From DVEG01 sp964405435 (GTDB lineage Bacteria; Cyanobacteriota; Cyanobacteriia; Cyanobacteriales; Oscillatoriaceae), in assembly GCA_964405435.1 (NCBI GenBank), contig CAYOOD010000001.1, forward strand, positions 117,983 to 181,982: a DNA stretch of 64,000 nucleotides. Reading direction: 5' to 3'. Position 1 is the stretch's first letter; each line of letters opens with the position of its first letter. Below the pieces are notes generated by a model. That model was not told the origin of the DNA. It saw nothing but the letters and a program-made list of their open reading frames with translations, and did no database searches. Of this stretch, positions 17,001 through 24,600 are shown piece by piece. Position numbers and translations under genes: made by a program.

Positions 17001-18183
17001 AGTTTTCCAGGCTGGCAGCAGAGGTGCGAAATTGTTCGCGCTTGACGTTTTCTTGATAGAGGGCGGTTCGTTTTTTGTCTTCTTCGGTGACTTTCAGGCG
17101 ATCGAATGCCCAGACGTGCTGGAGAAATTTCGGAATGTCGCCTTCGACGGGGAGCAGCAGGGTGAGGACTTCTGGGCAGTTGGCTTGCACTTCGGCGCAT
17201 TCGACGGGATTGTCATCGATGAAGATGAAGCTATCCAGTCCGAGATTTAATTCTTTGGCGAGAGATTTTATATTTTCTGATTTGGGGAGCCAGTTGATGC
17301 GCCAGGAAACGAGGCGATCGCGCGTTAGGGGCATGTCGGTGCGGCGATCGAAAACTTCGACGACATCTTCTTCGCTGTTTTTGCTGCACAGGCAAACGAG
17401 CATCCCGGCTTCGTTCTGCGCTACCACGAATTCTTGCAGCGCGCGGCGGGGCGGATCGATTTCTATTCCCAGGGCTCCGTCTTCTCCGCATACCCCTTTC
17501 CACAGGGTTTGATCGCAGTCGAGAACGATCGCTTTGTGCGGCGGATTGATGAGGGCGTAGAGTTTTCGGGCGATGAGGGTGCCCAGCGCAGTAAAGAAAG
17601 CCGGCGTGTAGGGAACGTGCCCCAGTTCGTCTCCATAGGGATCGTAATATTTGGAAACCGGGTAGGTGGCTGTCAATTCGGCGGGCGTTGCTACATAGAC
17701 GCTGCCAAGGCTGTTGAATTCCGATTTCAACCAATCCTCCATCTGTTTGAAAAATGCCTGCCGCTGCGAGTCAGCAAGGGCACCGGGTGAAGCCGGACAC
17801 AGACAGACGAACTGAGGCGTAGGAGAGGCTGAAGCTGCGCCTTTCACGGCGATCGCTAGATCTCTGACATTGCGTTCTATGAGATTCATCGCCTCTTTGC
17901 GCAGCGCTTGCCCCGACTGAGCGCGTTCTTCCTGCCGTTCCCAATCTTCGAGCCGCACCAGAACCACATTTAGTCCCTTCTGGTTTTGAGAGAGCAGGCT
18001 ATTGGGATCGAGCAGTTGCTGGAAAACTTGGTTGTAGGGGGCAAACTGGATTTGACACGGGATATCGAGTTCTTTTAGCCAAAAGGCAAGCGAGTCCTCG
18101 ACGGGCTCTGCGGTGAATGTCGCTGTGATGGCGATCGCGATCGGCGAAACTGCGGTTGATTTATCTTTTTCTTGCAATTGCAT
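14065..18183 (-). CDS. FkbH-like HAD / carrier protein / glycosyltransferase-like fusion
   Basis: 1372 residues. The first ~570 are an FkbH-type HAD domain with LDCDQTLWKG (DxDxT near 219) and FIFIDDNPVEC; such enzymes load a glyceryl unit from 1,3-bisphosphoglycerate onto a carrier. A carrier domain follows with LGGDSLQ (Ser near 660). Residues about 745-850 resemble a small winged-helix of the PqqD/RRE type (SKKLLKSEVAKM, FKTLAEHA, LADAGFLIS), a tentative reading. From about 870 a GT-A glycosyltransferase-like domain begins (VGIVTCNRPEGLKRAL, FAVVDDS, GANRNALTL, FSADDDT near 993), with a ~240-residue C-terminal extension. It is first gene of the operon with the C-PCP-TE gene. The pathway product is unknown. 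Confidence 0.9.
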   Translation of the reverse strand: MQLQEKDKSTAVSPIAIAITATFTAEPVEDSLAFWLKELDIPCQIQFAPYNQVFQQLLDPNSLLSQNQKGLNVVLVRLEDWERQEERAQSGQALRKEAMNLIERNVRDLAIAVKGAASASPTPQFVCLCPASPGALADSQRQAFFKQMEDWLKSEFNSLGSVYVATPAELTATYPVSKYYDPYGDELGHVPYTPAFFTALGTLIARKLYALINPPHKAIVLDCDQTLWKGVCGEDGALGIEIDPPRRALQEFVVAQNEAGMLVCLCSKNSEEDVVEVFDRRTDMPLTRDRLVSWRINWLPKSENIKSLAKELNLGLDSFIFIDDNPVECAEVQANCPEVLTLLLPVEGDIPKFLQHVWAFDRLKVTEEDKKRTALYQENVKREQFRTSAASLENFLEGLGLEIDISEMPPHHLSRVSQLTHRTNQFNFTTIRRSESEIQQLIQSGFEILTVEVRDRFGDYGLVGVAIFAIEADALKVDTFLLSCRALGRGVEHRMLAKLGKIAEDRGLSCVEVYYNPTKKNQPALDFLESVAAPFKQPAAEGFCFPLPVEVAAAVSYKPTASKTDEPTLSEIVEKSPNPQIPASQIASKHRTLLLIASELNDVEQILKQLELQKRRSKIEKPATFIEPQTPLQKKIAEIWEEILGLDRVGTQDNFFALGGDSLQVSQMIFRVRDVFQIELPVEVFFEAAKLEDLAAKVEEQQGFSVQKALAEAEVVAEILQAIEELSEEEARTTVEQKMTELLSWKSAASEASSYYCCADIERVPVGQHSELVYSRSTGSKKLLKSEVAKMVSECQQFKTLAEHARELSRDFLRDSFTSRRHGFGSTEAIKSQLSELADAGFLISQQQLLEKWKSSEDVPSTDSAIASVGIVTCNRPEGLKRALTSYIENCLQYGRTNDFAVVDDSANPQMRASYRELLRSLKTQYGVKIYYGGLEEKQRFAKALIETGDLPPEIVNFALFDVEKSGASPGANRNALTLHSAGDMIFSADDDTACSLVASPQLKSGLSFKAGGDPSEYWLFRDRQTALQSVAFADANLLAEHEQLLGKNVGAILKTFASTGTPDFNPIDTPFLRRLLSGSGRVLVSFNGLVGDCGWGAPFGYWGAPLGYLLFAGESHDRLVRSETDYRAATTSRDILRVVNQACISDDSFGMTTFVGLDNRQLLPPFLPVRRGQDLIFASSVWTCFPDAFFGHLPWALLHEPVEARKFWPGEIFRTASGFDTAKLIIECVKSCQFGSAQKAGAERMRALGAHLIELGSMPQADFEEFLRLQVWRSHSSFISSMEDRLSACGESPAFWANDVKKYIDLLSQSLTREDYLVPLDLVEGRTLGEARELAQRLVLKFGQLLSCWPDIVAVTKELRQRGQRLAVERF

Positions 18184-18733
18184 GGGCCTTTTCTCTCACC
18201 TGCTTGGCGTTCTTCCAGTCAGCGCCGTTACTTTTTTTAAGCGGTTGGCGGCTGTGGGTCGTCTCTCCTCGGGGAGATCTCGAGCGTGCTAGCTGAATAA
18301 GGTTGGCTGAATCGTTTTTTACTGTCACTTTCTTTTTAACATACTTGACTTCGCTCCTGTAAAGGCCAACGCCCGCAGCGATTGTCGGGCGGGCTTTTCG
18401 GGGAATGCTGGGCGGCTTTGTGCCACAAAGCCAGCACCCCGCTACCGCCCATCTGGAGATTTTGCCTTTTTTATAACTTTCTTTTTTTGTCATCAGTATA
18501 AATACTGATTTTTTTTGTAATTTTTACAAGGGCGTTCGCGGGACAATTTCCGTCAGGCATGACCGGCGCTGAATCTAGCGAATGGTTTGTGCTTCTAACT
18601 GGCAGAAGTGCCTTTTTAGAACAATGGCAAAGCTGGCGATCGTTGTGCGAAATTTCAGCTTGATTTTAAAATTATCCAGACATTTCAATTTTATTATTAA
18701 AATAAGGAAAAAATAGGTTGAACAGGAAAGGCA
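18184..18733. other. 550-bp region between FkbH operon and HNH gene
   Basis: No supported gene. It contains a GGCTTTGTG/CACAAAGCC hairpin near 18411-18429, a GCCCG/CGGGC hairpin near 18370-18393 and an 18-bp perfect palindrome at 18492-18509. A 110-codon reverse ORF (18161-18493) spans the hairpins; it overlaps the FkbH gene start and lacks a ribosome site, so it is not called. The region is a plausible long leader or control region for the FkbH operon. Confidence 0.5.
18492..18509. promoter_or_regulatory. 18-bp perfect palindrome
   Basis: ATCAGTAT-AA-ATACTGAT, followed on the + strand by eight T. It could be a terminator for + transcription or an operator about 310 bases upstream of the FkbH operon. 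No + strand gene ends nearby, which slightly favours a regulatory site. Confidence 0.4.
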
Positions 18734-19240
18734 ATGACAGCCAGACGACACAAGCCTCTTGAATTACCCTGTTTGAAGTGCGGGAAATGGTTTTTCAAGA
18801 AAGTCAGCGAAATCCGCAAAACTTCCAATCATTTTTGTTCTCGAAGTTGCGCTGCCTCCTATAACAATGCAACTTCAGCAAAGAGAACGGTAGAAGGTGA
18901 ATGCCAGCAATGCGGCGCACCCATATCGCGCCGAAATGTTTATTGTGCCAAGTGTCGCGCTTCGCGTGCGATCGAAAATCAATCACTGGCTGATGCGATC
19001 TGTCTGAGCAACAAAGCCAGCAAATATTGCCGAGTCAGAGAACACGCCAGAAAGTTATACAAACATATAACGGCTTGCGAACTGTGCGGCTATGACAAGC
19101 ACGTTGAAATATGCCATATCAAACCTCTCAGCAGCTTTGACCTGACTGTGCTGGTGTCGGAGGTCAACAAAAGGTCAAACATTGCCATACTCTGTCCAAA
19201 TTGTCATTGGGAATTGGACGAGGGTATGTTGAGTTTATAA
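18734..19240 (+). CDS. HNH endonuclease with zinc-finger N-terminus
   Basis: 168 residues. The N-terminal half has several CxxC knuckles (LPCLKCGKWF, HFCSRSCAASYNN, CQQCGAPI, YCAKCRASR), a DNA-binding zinc ribbon arrangement. The C-terminal half is an HNH nuclease: CELCGY, HVEICHIKPLSSF and NIAILCPNCHWELDEG. This combination is common in free-standing homing-type endonucleases. The ATG at 18734 follows AGGAAAGGCA. The gene ends four bases from the 3' end of a convergent tRNA gene, a typical landing site for mobile DNA, but no intron or element boundary was found. Confidence 0.88.
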   Translation: MTARRHKPLELPCLKCGKWFFKKVSEIRKTSNHFCSRSCAASYNNATSAKRTVEGECQQCGAPISRRNVYCAKCRASRAIENQSLADAICLSNKASKYCRVREHARKLYKHITACELCGYDKHVEICHIKPLSSFDLTVLVSEVNKRSNIAILCPNCHWELDEGMLSL

Positions 19241-19243
19241 GAA

Positions 19244-19324
19244 TCGGCAGTGCAGGAGTTGAACCTGCCTAGGGTTTCCCCACCGATTATGAGTCGGTTG
19301 CCTAATCCGCCCGGCCCACTGCCG
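19244..19324 (-). tRNA. tRNA with CAU anticodon (Ile2 or Met), long variable arm
   Basis: The reverse strand folds as an 81-base cloverleaf: acceptor CGGCAGT/ACTGCCG (7 perfect pairs, discriminator A), D stem GCC/GGC, anticodon stem ACCGA/TCGGT with loop CTCATAA (anticodon CAT), a 13-base variable region GGGGAAACCCTAG that can form GGG-GAAA-CCC, and T arm GCAGG-TTCAACT-CCTGC. The anticodon arm core CGACTCATAATCG matches E. coli tRNA-Ile2, so a lysidine-modified AUA decoder is likely, though Met is possible. Position 8 is G instead of the usual U. CCA is not encoded. Confidence 0.85.
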
Positions 19325-19624
19325 CCATATCTATTTGTTAATATAGCCTAACTTGAGTCGAGTGTCAATTACCTGTCTCTGCAATTGGCGCGATCGCCCG
19401 ATCGCATTTCAGCCCGGGATGGCCAGGATCGCGGATTCTTTCTGGTCGTGCAGGCTAGTTTGAGAAACACAGCACGAGTTGACGGCGGGCGTCTAGTTCT
19501 GTGAAGGGGGGCGAGACGTCCGATTGGCGGCAGGTTCCCGGAGCCGATGCGGAAACTTAGAAACTACAATAATGTTTATTGTTGTTGCAGCCTCTCGTTT
19601 TTTGGCCAGATTATCGCAAAAACC

Positions 19625-19918
19625 ATGAAATTGAATCCAACTGTGGCGCTGACGTTCCTCCTGCTCGCCCTGATGTTTGGGGCGGGTATGGTGAGTGGCT
19701 CTTGGGGGTTTGCCATCGGGCGGGAAGCGCTCAAGGGAATTACGCAGCCGGACGTCCGCCCTACGAATAACCTGGCGAACCGCAAGGGAGCACCGTCTCG
19801 CGGACAAGAGATTGTCTTCCTGAAAGAGCAAGATATCCTGAAAAACGTTAAGGCCCAAGTAGAAGGCAAGGCTGATGACGGCCAAAAGGATCAGAACAAA
19901 GCCAAGACACAGCAGTAG
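19625..19918 (+). CDS. Small exported or anchored hypothetical protein
   Basis: 97 residues from the ATG at 19625; an upstream start at 19547 would place 26 implausible residues before the signal-like sequence. Residues about 5-30 are hydrophobic (TVALTFLLLALMFGAGMVSG), a signal anchor or signal peptide. The remainder is hydrophilic, with GREALKGITQPDVRPTNN and a charged C-terminus rich in K, D and Q. It resembles short cyanobacterial hypothetical proteins of unknown role. The next gene, the CNNM/CorC protein, starts 87 bases later on the same strand. Confidence 0.7.
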   Translation: MKLNPTVALTFLLLALMFGAGMVSGSWGFAIGREALKGITQPDVRPTNNLANRKGAPSRGQEIVFLKEQDILKNVKAQVEGKADDGQKDQNKAKTQQ

Positions 19919-20005
19919 CAGGACAAGCCGACCGATGGCAATACGAAAGCAGCTCAATCGTGAGGTCGGGAATCGTCTACTCAACCCGCAAGAGGGAGCG
20001 CGCCA

Positions 20006-21508
20006 GTGCGTGTTGTAAATTCTGTCGGTGTTTGGTGGCTGTTGGCCCCTGCCGTCGCTGTCTGGGCGGCTACTAATAATTTAGCTTCTCCAGCTCCCAG
20101 TCCCTACATGCTGACGTGGCCAGATGTTTTGTTGCGGTTGCTGTCGGTTTTTCTGCTCATCGCGATCAATGCGTTTTTTGTGACGGCGGAATTTTCGATG
20201 GTGTCGGTGCGTCGATCGCGCATCAACCAGTTAGTAGATGCGGGCGACGCCCAAGCCAGAACCGTCCAGGCGCTGCAGCGCAATATCGATCGCCTGCTCT
20301 CGACAACCCAATTGGGGATTACGCTCTCCAGTCTGGCGCTGGGCTGGATTGGAGAAAATACGATGGCTGACTTGGTGGCTTTTGCGATCGCCCAATTGCC
20401 GCTGCCATCGGGGAGCCGGGGGGCGATCGCCCATTCTCTGGCCATACCGCTGGCGTTTTTTCTGGTAGCTTACCTGCAAATCGTGCTGGGCGAATTGTGC
20501 CCCAAGTCCGTGGCCATGCTCTACTCGGAGCAACTGGCCCGGTTTCTCGCCCCCTTCAGTCTGGCGATCGCGCGCTTTTTTAACCCCTTCATCTGGATTC
20601 TCAATCAATCGACGCGCTGGCTGCTGCGCCTGGTGGGCATTCGCTATACCGGCACGAGCTGGTATCACCAAGTCACCCCAGAAGAATTGCAACTGATTAT
20701 CGCCACCTCCAGCGAGTCCATCGGTCTAGATGCGGAGGAGCGAGAAATCATCAACAATGTTTTCGAGTTTGGCGACGTATCCGCTGGGGAAGTGATGGTT
20801 CCCCGCACCAGCATGACAGCCCTTCCCAGTACGGCGACTTTCAGAACCCTGCTCAATGAAGTGGTTTCCACGGGACACTCGCGCTATCCCGTGCGGGGGG
20901 AATCCTTGGACGACATTCGCGGCATTATCGACTTTAAGGAACTGGCAGAACCTTTATCCCAAGGCATTCTCACCCTGGACGCGCCCTTGCAGCCGTGGAT
21001 TCGTCCGGCGCGGTTCGTCCCAGAACAAATGCCCCTGCGGGAACTGCTACAGCAAATGCAGCGATCGCAAACCTACATCGTCATCGTCGTTGACGAGTTT
21101 GGCGGCACTGCCGGGTTGGTTTCCATCAACGACGTGATTGCCGAAATCATCGGCGATCGCCTCGAACCCACCCCCACCGAACAGATGAGCGTGCAAATGC
21201 TCGACGAGCAGACATTTCTCGTGCAGGCGCAAATAGACTTAGAAGAAGTCAACGAGCGGCTCAATGTGGACTTGCCCCTCACCAACGAATACCAAACTCT
21301 GGGAGGTTTTTTAATCTACCAATTGCAAAAAATCCCCGCCGTTGGCGAAACCCTGCAATATCAAAATCTGGAACTCACCGTCGTGTCCGCTGACGGGCCG
21401 CGCTTGCTCCAAATTCAAATCCATCGCTTAGAATCCTCGCCGCTTCAAGACGATACCCCTCAAGAATCCGCGCCCGATTCCGCTGTTGACGAGGAGGAAA
21501 TAGAGTGA
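20006..21508 (+). CDS. CNNM/CorC (TlyC-like) membrane transporter-type protein
   Basis: 500 residues of the hemolysin-C/CNNM family, implicated in Mg or Co ion transport. Order: short signal-like N-terminus, DUF21/CNNM membrane domain about 30-225 with three to four helices (LLRLLSVFLLIAINAFFVTA, FFLVAYLQIVLGELCPKSV), paired CBS domains about 255-375 (VMVPRTSMTALP, VDEFGGTAGLVSINDV) and a C-terminal CorC/HlyC domain about 395-475. The start is GTG. Membrane location is firm; the transported ion cannot be inferred. The C-terminal tail is acidic. Confidence 0.93.
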   Translation: MRVVNSVGVWWLLAPAVAVWAATNNLASPAPSPYMLTWPDVLLRLLSVFLLIAINAFFVTAEFSMVSVRRSRINQLVDAGDAQARTVQALQRNIDRLLSTTQLGITLSSLALGWIGENTMADLVAFAIAQLPLPSGSRGAIAHSLAIPLAFFLVAYLQIVLGELCPKSVAMLYSEQLARFLAPFSLAIARFFNPFIWILNQSTRWLLRLVGIRYTGTSWYHQVTPEELQLIIATSSESIGLDAEEREIINNVFEFGDVSAGEVMVPRTSMTALPSTATFRTLLNEVVSTGHSRYPVRGESLDDIRGIIDFKELAEPLSQGILTLDAPLQPWIRPARFVPEQMPLRELLQQMQRSQTYIVIVVDEFGGTAGLVSINDVIAEIIGDRLEPTPTEQMSVQMLDEQTFLVQAQIDLEEVNERLNVDLPLTNEYQTLGGFLIYQLQKIPAVGETLQYQNLELTVVSADGPRLLQIQIHRLESSPLQDDTPQESAPDSAVDEEEIE

Positions 21509-21654
21509 GGGGGAAAGTAGCCACAATACCCATTTAACTTAACCGTTCCTCTTTTTTGTAGAAGCAACCACCCTCGGCTTTCCGTGGCTGCTCCTCCCCG
21601 ACAGCGAGAGTTCGCCCTTGTGTCATCGCCGCCAGAAAATAAGAATTACAGCCC

Positions 21655-24600
21655 TCAATCCAAACCCTGCGGAATCGTTACGGTGAACGTCGTGCCTTTC
21701 CCGATTTCACTGGTAAACGCAATCGTTCCCCCGTGTAATTCTACGCACTTTTTGACAACCGTTAGCCCCAGCCCCGATCCGGGTATAGACCCAACATTTT
21801 TTCCCCGATGAAACGCTTCAAATAGTTGTTTGTGGTCTTCTTTGGGAATCCCGATGCCTTCGTCTCTAACTTGAAAAGTTATCTCGTCTAGTTCGCGAAT
21901 CGCCATTAAATAAATAGAGGAGGGCACGAGGGAATATTTTTTAGCATTAGAAAGCAGATTTGCGAGAATAGAACGCAGCAGCTTTTCATCGAGGCTGGCT
22001 ATTATTTTTTGTTCCGATCGCGGCGCTTCTGGATCTGCTCCTGCCAGAGAAGGTTTGTGGCAAACAAAGTCGATGTTGTATGGAAACGCTTCCCCCACTT
22101 GGAGTTCTTCCAATAACTGCTGACAGAATCTTTCCACGTCAATGAGTTGGGGTTTGAATTCTAATCTACCGGTTTCGGCCCTCGTGATGGTCAAAATATC
22201 TTCCAGCAAGTGCGTCATATTTTTGGCGCAATTTTGAATGCGATAAATATTGTTTAGCCTTTTAGCTTCATGGCCTGGGGCATTGCAAGTTTGGAGTAAT
22301 TGCGCCGAAAGTAAAATCGTACTCAGGGGCGTGCGAAACTCGTGGGAAGCCATTGAGAAAAAGCGCAACTGCAGTTGACTGAGTTCTTTTTGCGTCTCCA
22401 GAGCGCGGCGGATTTCTTCAGCCTGCTTGCGATCGCTGATATCCACGGCAACGCAGGTAATGCCGACAATATTGCCTGCCGTATCTCGCAACGGCTCAAT
22501 GGTCAGATCGTAATAAAACACTTCTTCATTGCAAGTGAGCAGCACTTCCTCCCGAACGCCGGTGCCAGTGGCAAGCACTCGGCGCTTGAGTTCCGTCAGC
22601 CGTTCGGCTTCCGCAGGCAGGAGGATGTCAGCATCGGTTTTGCCGAGAATCGCCTCGCCATATAGACCGAGCTGGGGATTGAGCACCCAAGTGTAGCGAA
22701 GATCGAGGTCTTGATTGAATAAGACAATCGGCGAACTCTGGATCGCAATTCGCAAGCGCTCCTCGCTGAGCCTCAGTGCTTCTTGTATGTGCTTGCGCTC
22801 GGTAATGTCGCGGGCTAGCCCAGCCCTGCGATAGACGTCTCCAGCCGGATTGCGGATCGGAAAACTGCGATCCCATATCCAGCGCTCGGAACCGTCGGGG
22901 CGTACAATCCGATACTCTTGCTCGAACTCTATAAAAAGATTGTTGGCACGATAGGCAAGCACGCGATCGCGATCTTCTGGATGCAGGCTCTCCACCCAAG
23001 ATTCGGGGTTGGCGTACAAACTTGCGCAGCTTCGCCCCCAAATTTGCTCGTAGGCAGCATTGACGTATATCATCCGATCGCTATCGAACTCGCTCATCCA
23101 GAAAACCTCTTGGATGTTTTCAGCCAGTTGGCGGAACTTCTCCTCGCTGGTTCGCAGCGCCTCCTCTGCCAGCTTGCGATCGGTGATGTCTAGCCCAGAG
23201 CCGATATAACCGATAAACTCGCCGCTGGGGCTGTACAGAGCGACTCCGGTATCTAAAATCCAGCGATACTCCCCATCCGCCCGCCTCAGACGGTATTCGT
23301 TCTGGAACCAAGCGCGATCGTTAAAAGCTGACAAATAAGTATTTAAACAGCGTTCTCGATCTTCGGGATGCACGCCTTCTACCCAACCGTTGCCCAGTTC
23401 TTCCGCTAAAGTTCGTCCCCTAAAGTCCAACCAGGGTTTGTTGAAAAACGTACACAAAGCCTCAGTGTCCCCCATCCATATAAACACGGGTGCCGCATCA
23501 GCCATAATGCGAAACCTCTGTTCGCTCTCTTTAAGCGCCGCTTCTGCTTGCTTGCGAGCGGTGATGTCGGTAGAAATCCCGCAGACTGCGTAGGGAATCC
23601 CGGCAGAATTATAAAGGGGAAATTTTAGCGCTAGATAAGTGTGCAACCCATCTGCCAGAGGAACGATTTCTTCAAACTCTAGGGCAGCTCCTGCTTCCAG
23701 CACCATTCGGTCATTAGACACGAACTTATCTGCGGCTGCTCTCGGAAAAATATCCCAGTCGGTTTTGCCTGCAAGCTGCACATTAGTAACATTGGTGAGA
23801 ACCTTGTACTGATGATTGGCCAGAATGTATCGCCCCTGATTGTCCTTGATGTAAATCACTGCAGGAGAGTTATCGAGGATAGCCTGTAGGAGCTGCTGGT
23901 TTTCTCTCAGTGCGGATTCTGCCTGTATTTTTGAGGTGAGATCGACAGCCGTACCCAGAATTTTTGCAGGCAATCCCTCGGCATTTCTGGCGAAGACCAC
24001 ATCTCGACTGGAAAGCCAGCGCCATTCACCCGATTTGTGTCTCATCCGGTAGTCAATCTCGAAGATTTCTCCATCCGCCGATGCAGCCAATTGTTGCTCG
24101 TGTTCGGCTAATCTGGATTGGTCGTCTGGATGGAAAAGCTCCATCACGCTCTGTTTCATTTGTTGAATTTCTTCGGGGGAGTAGCCGAGAATGTCGGAGA
24201 TGGCTCGATTCACATAGATATTTTGCCGTCCGATCGCGTCGTGGAGATATAAAATATTCGGCATGGCGTCGGCAATTTGTTGAATCAGGCGCTGGTTTTC
24301 CCAGAGTGCTTTTTCTACCAACCGCTGCTCGGTGATGTCCTGATTGACGGCGATCGCCCCGACGATCTCTTGATTTTCGTTGCGCAGGGGCATTGCCGAA
24401 TTGAGGATGGTTTTGCGGGTTCCGTCGAAGCCTTCGATATCGATAACTTCATTGAGGCTGGTTTCTCCAAAGGCGATCGCCCGGTACAGTCCCCATTCCG
24501 AGGCTTTTATCCGATCGCCCGTCTCAGCCCACCAGCCTTTGTACTCGTCATATCCCTCCAACCCCACATATCTAGCTCCCCCCCAAATTTTTTCAGCAGC

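Noticed and set aside
18161..18493. 110-codon reverse ORF upstream of the FkbH gene, considered as a possible RiPP precursor
   Set aside because: Overlaps the FkbH start, no Shine-Dalgarno, spans strong hairpins, and has no recognisable leader or core.
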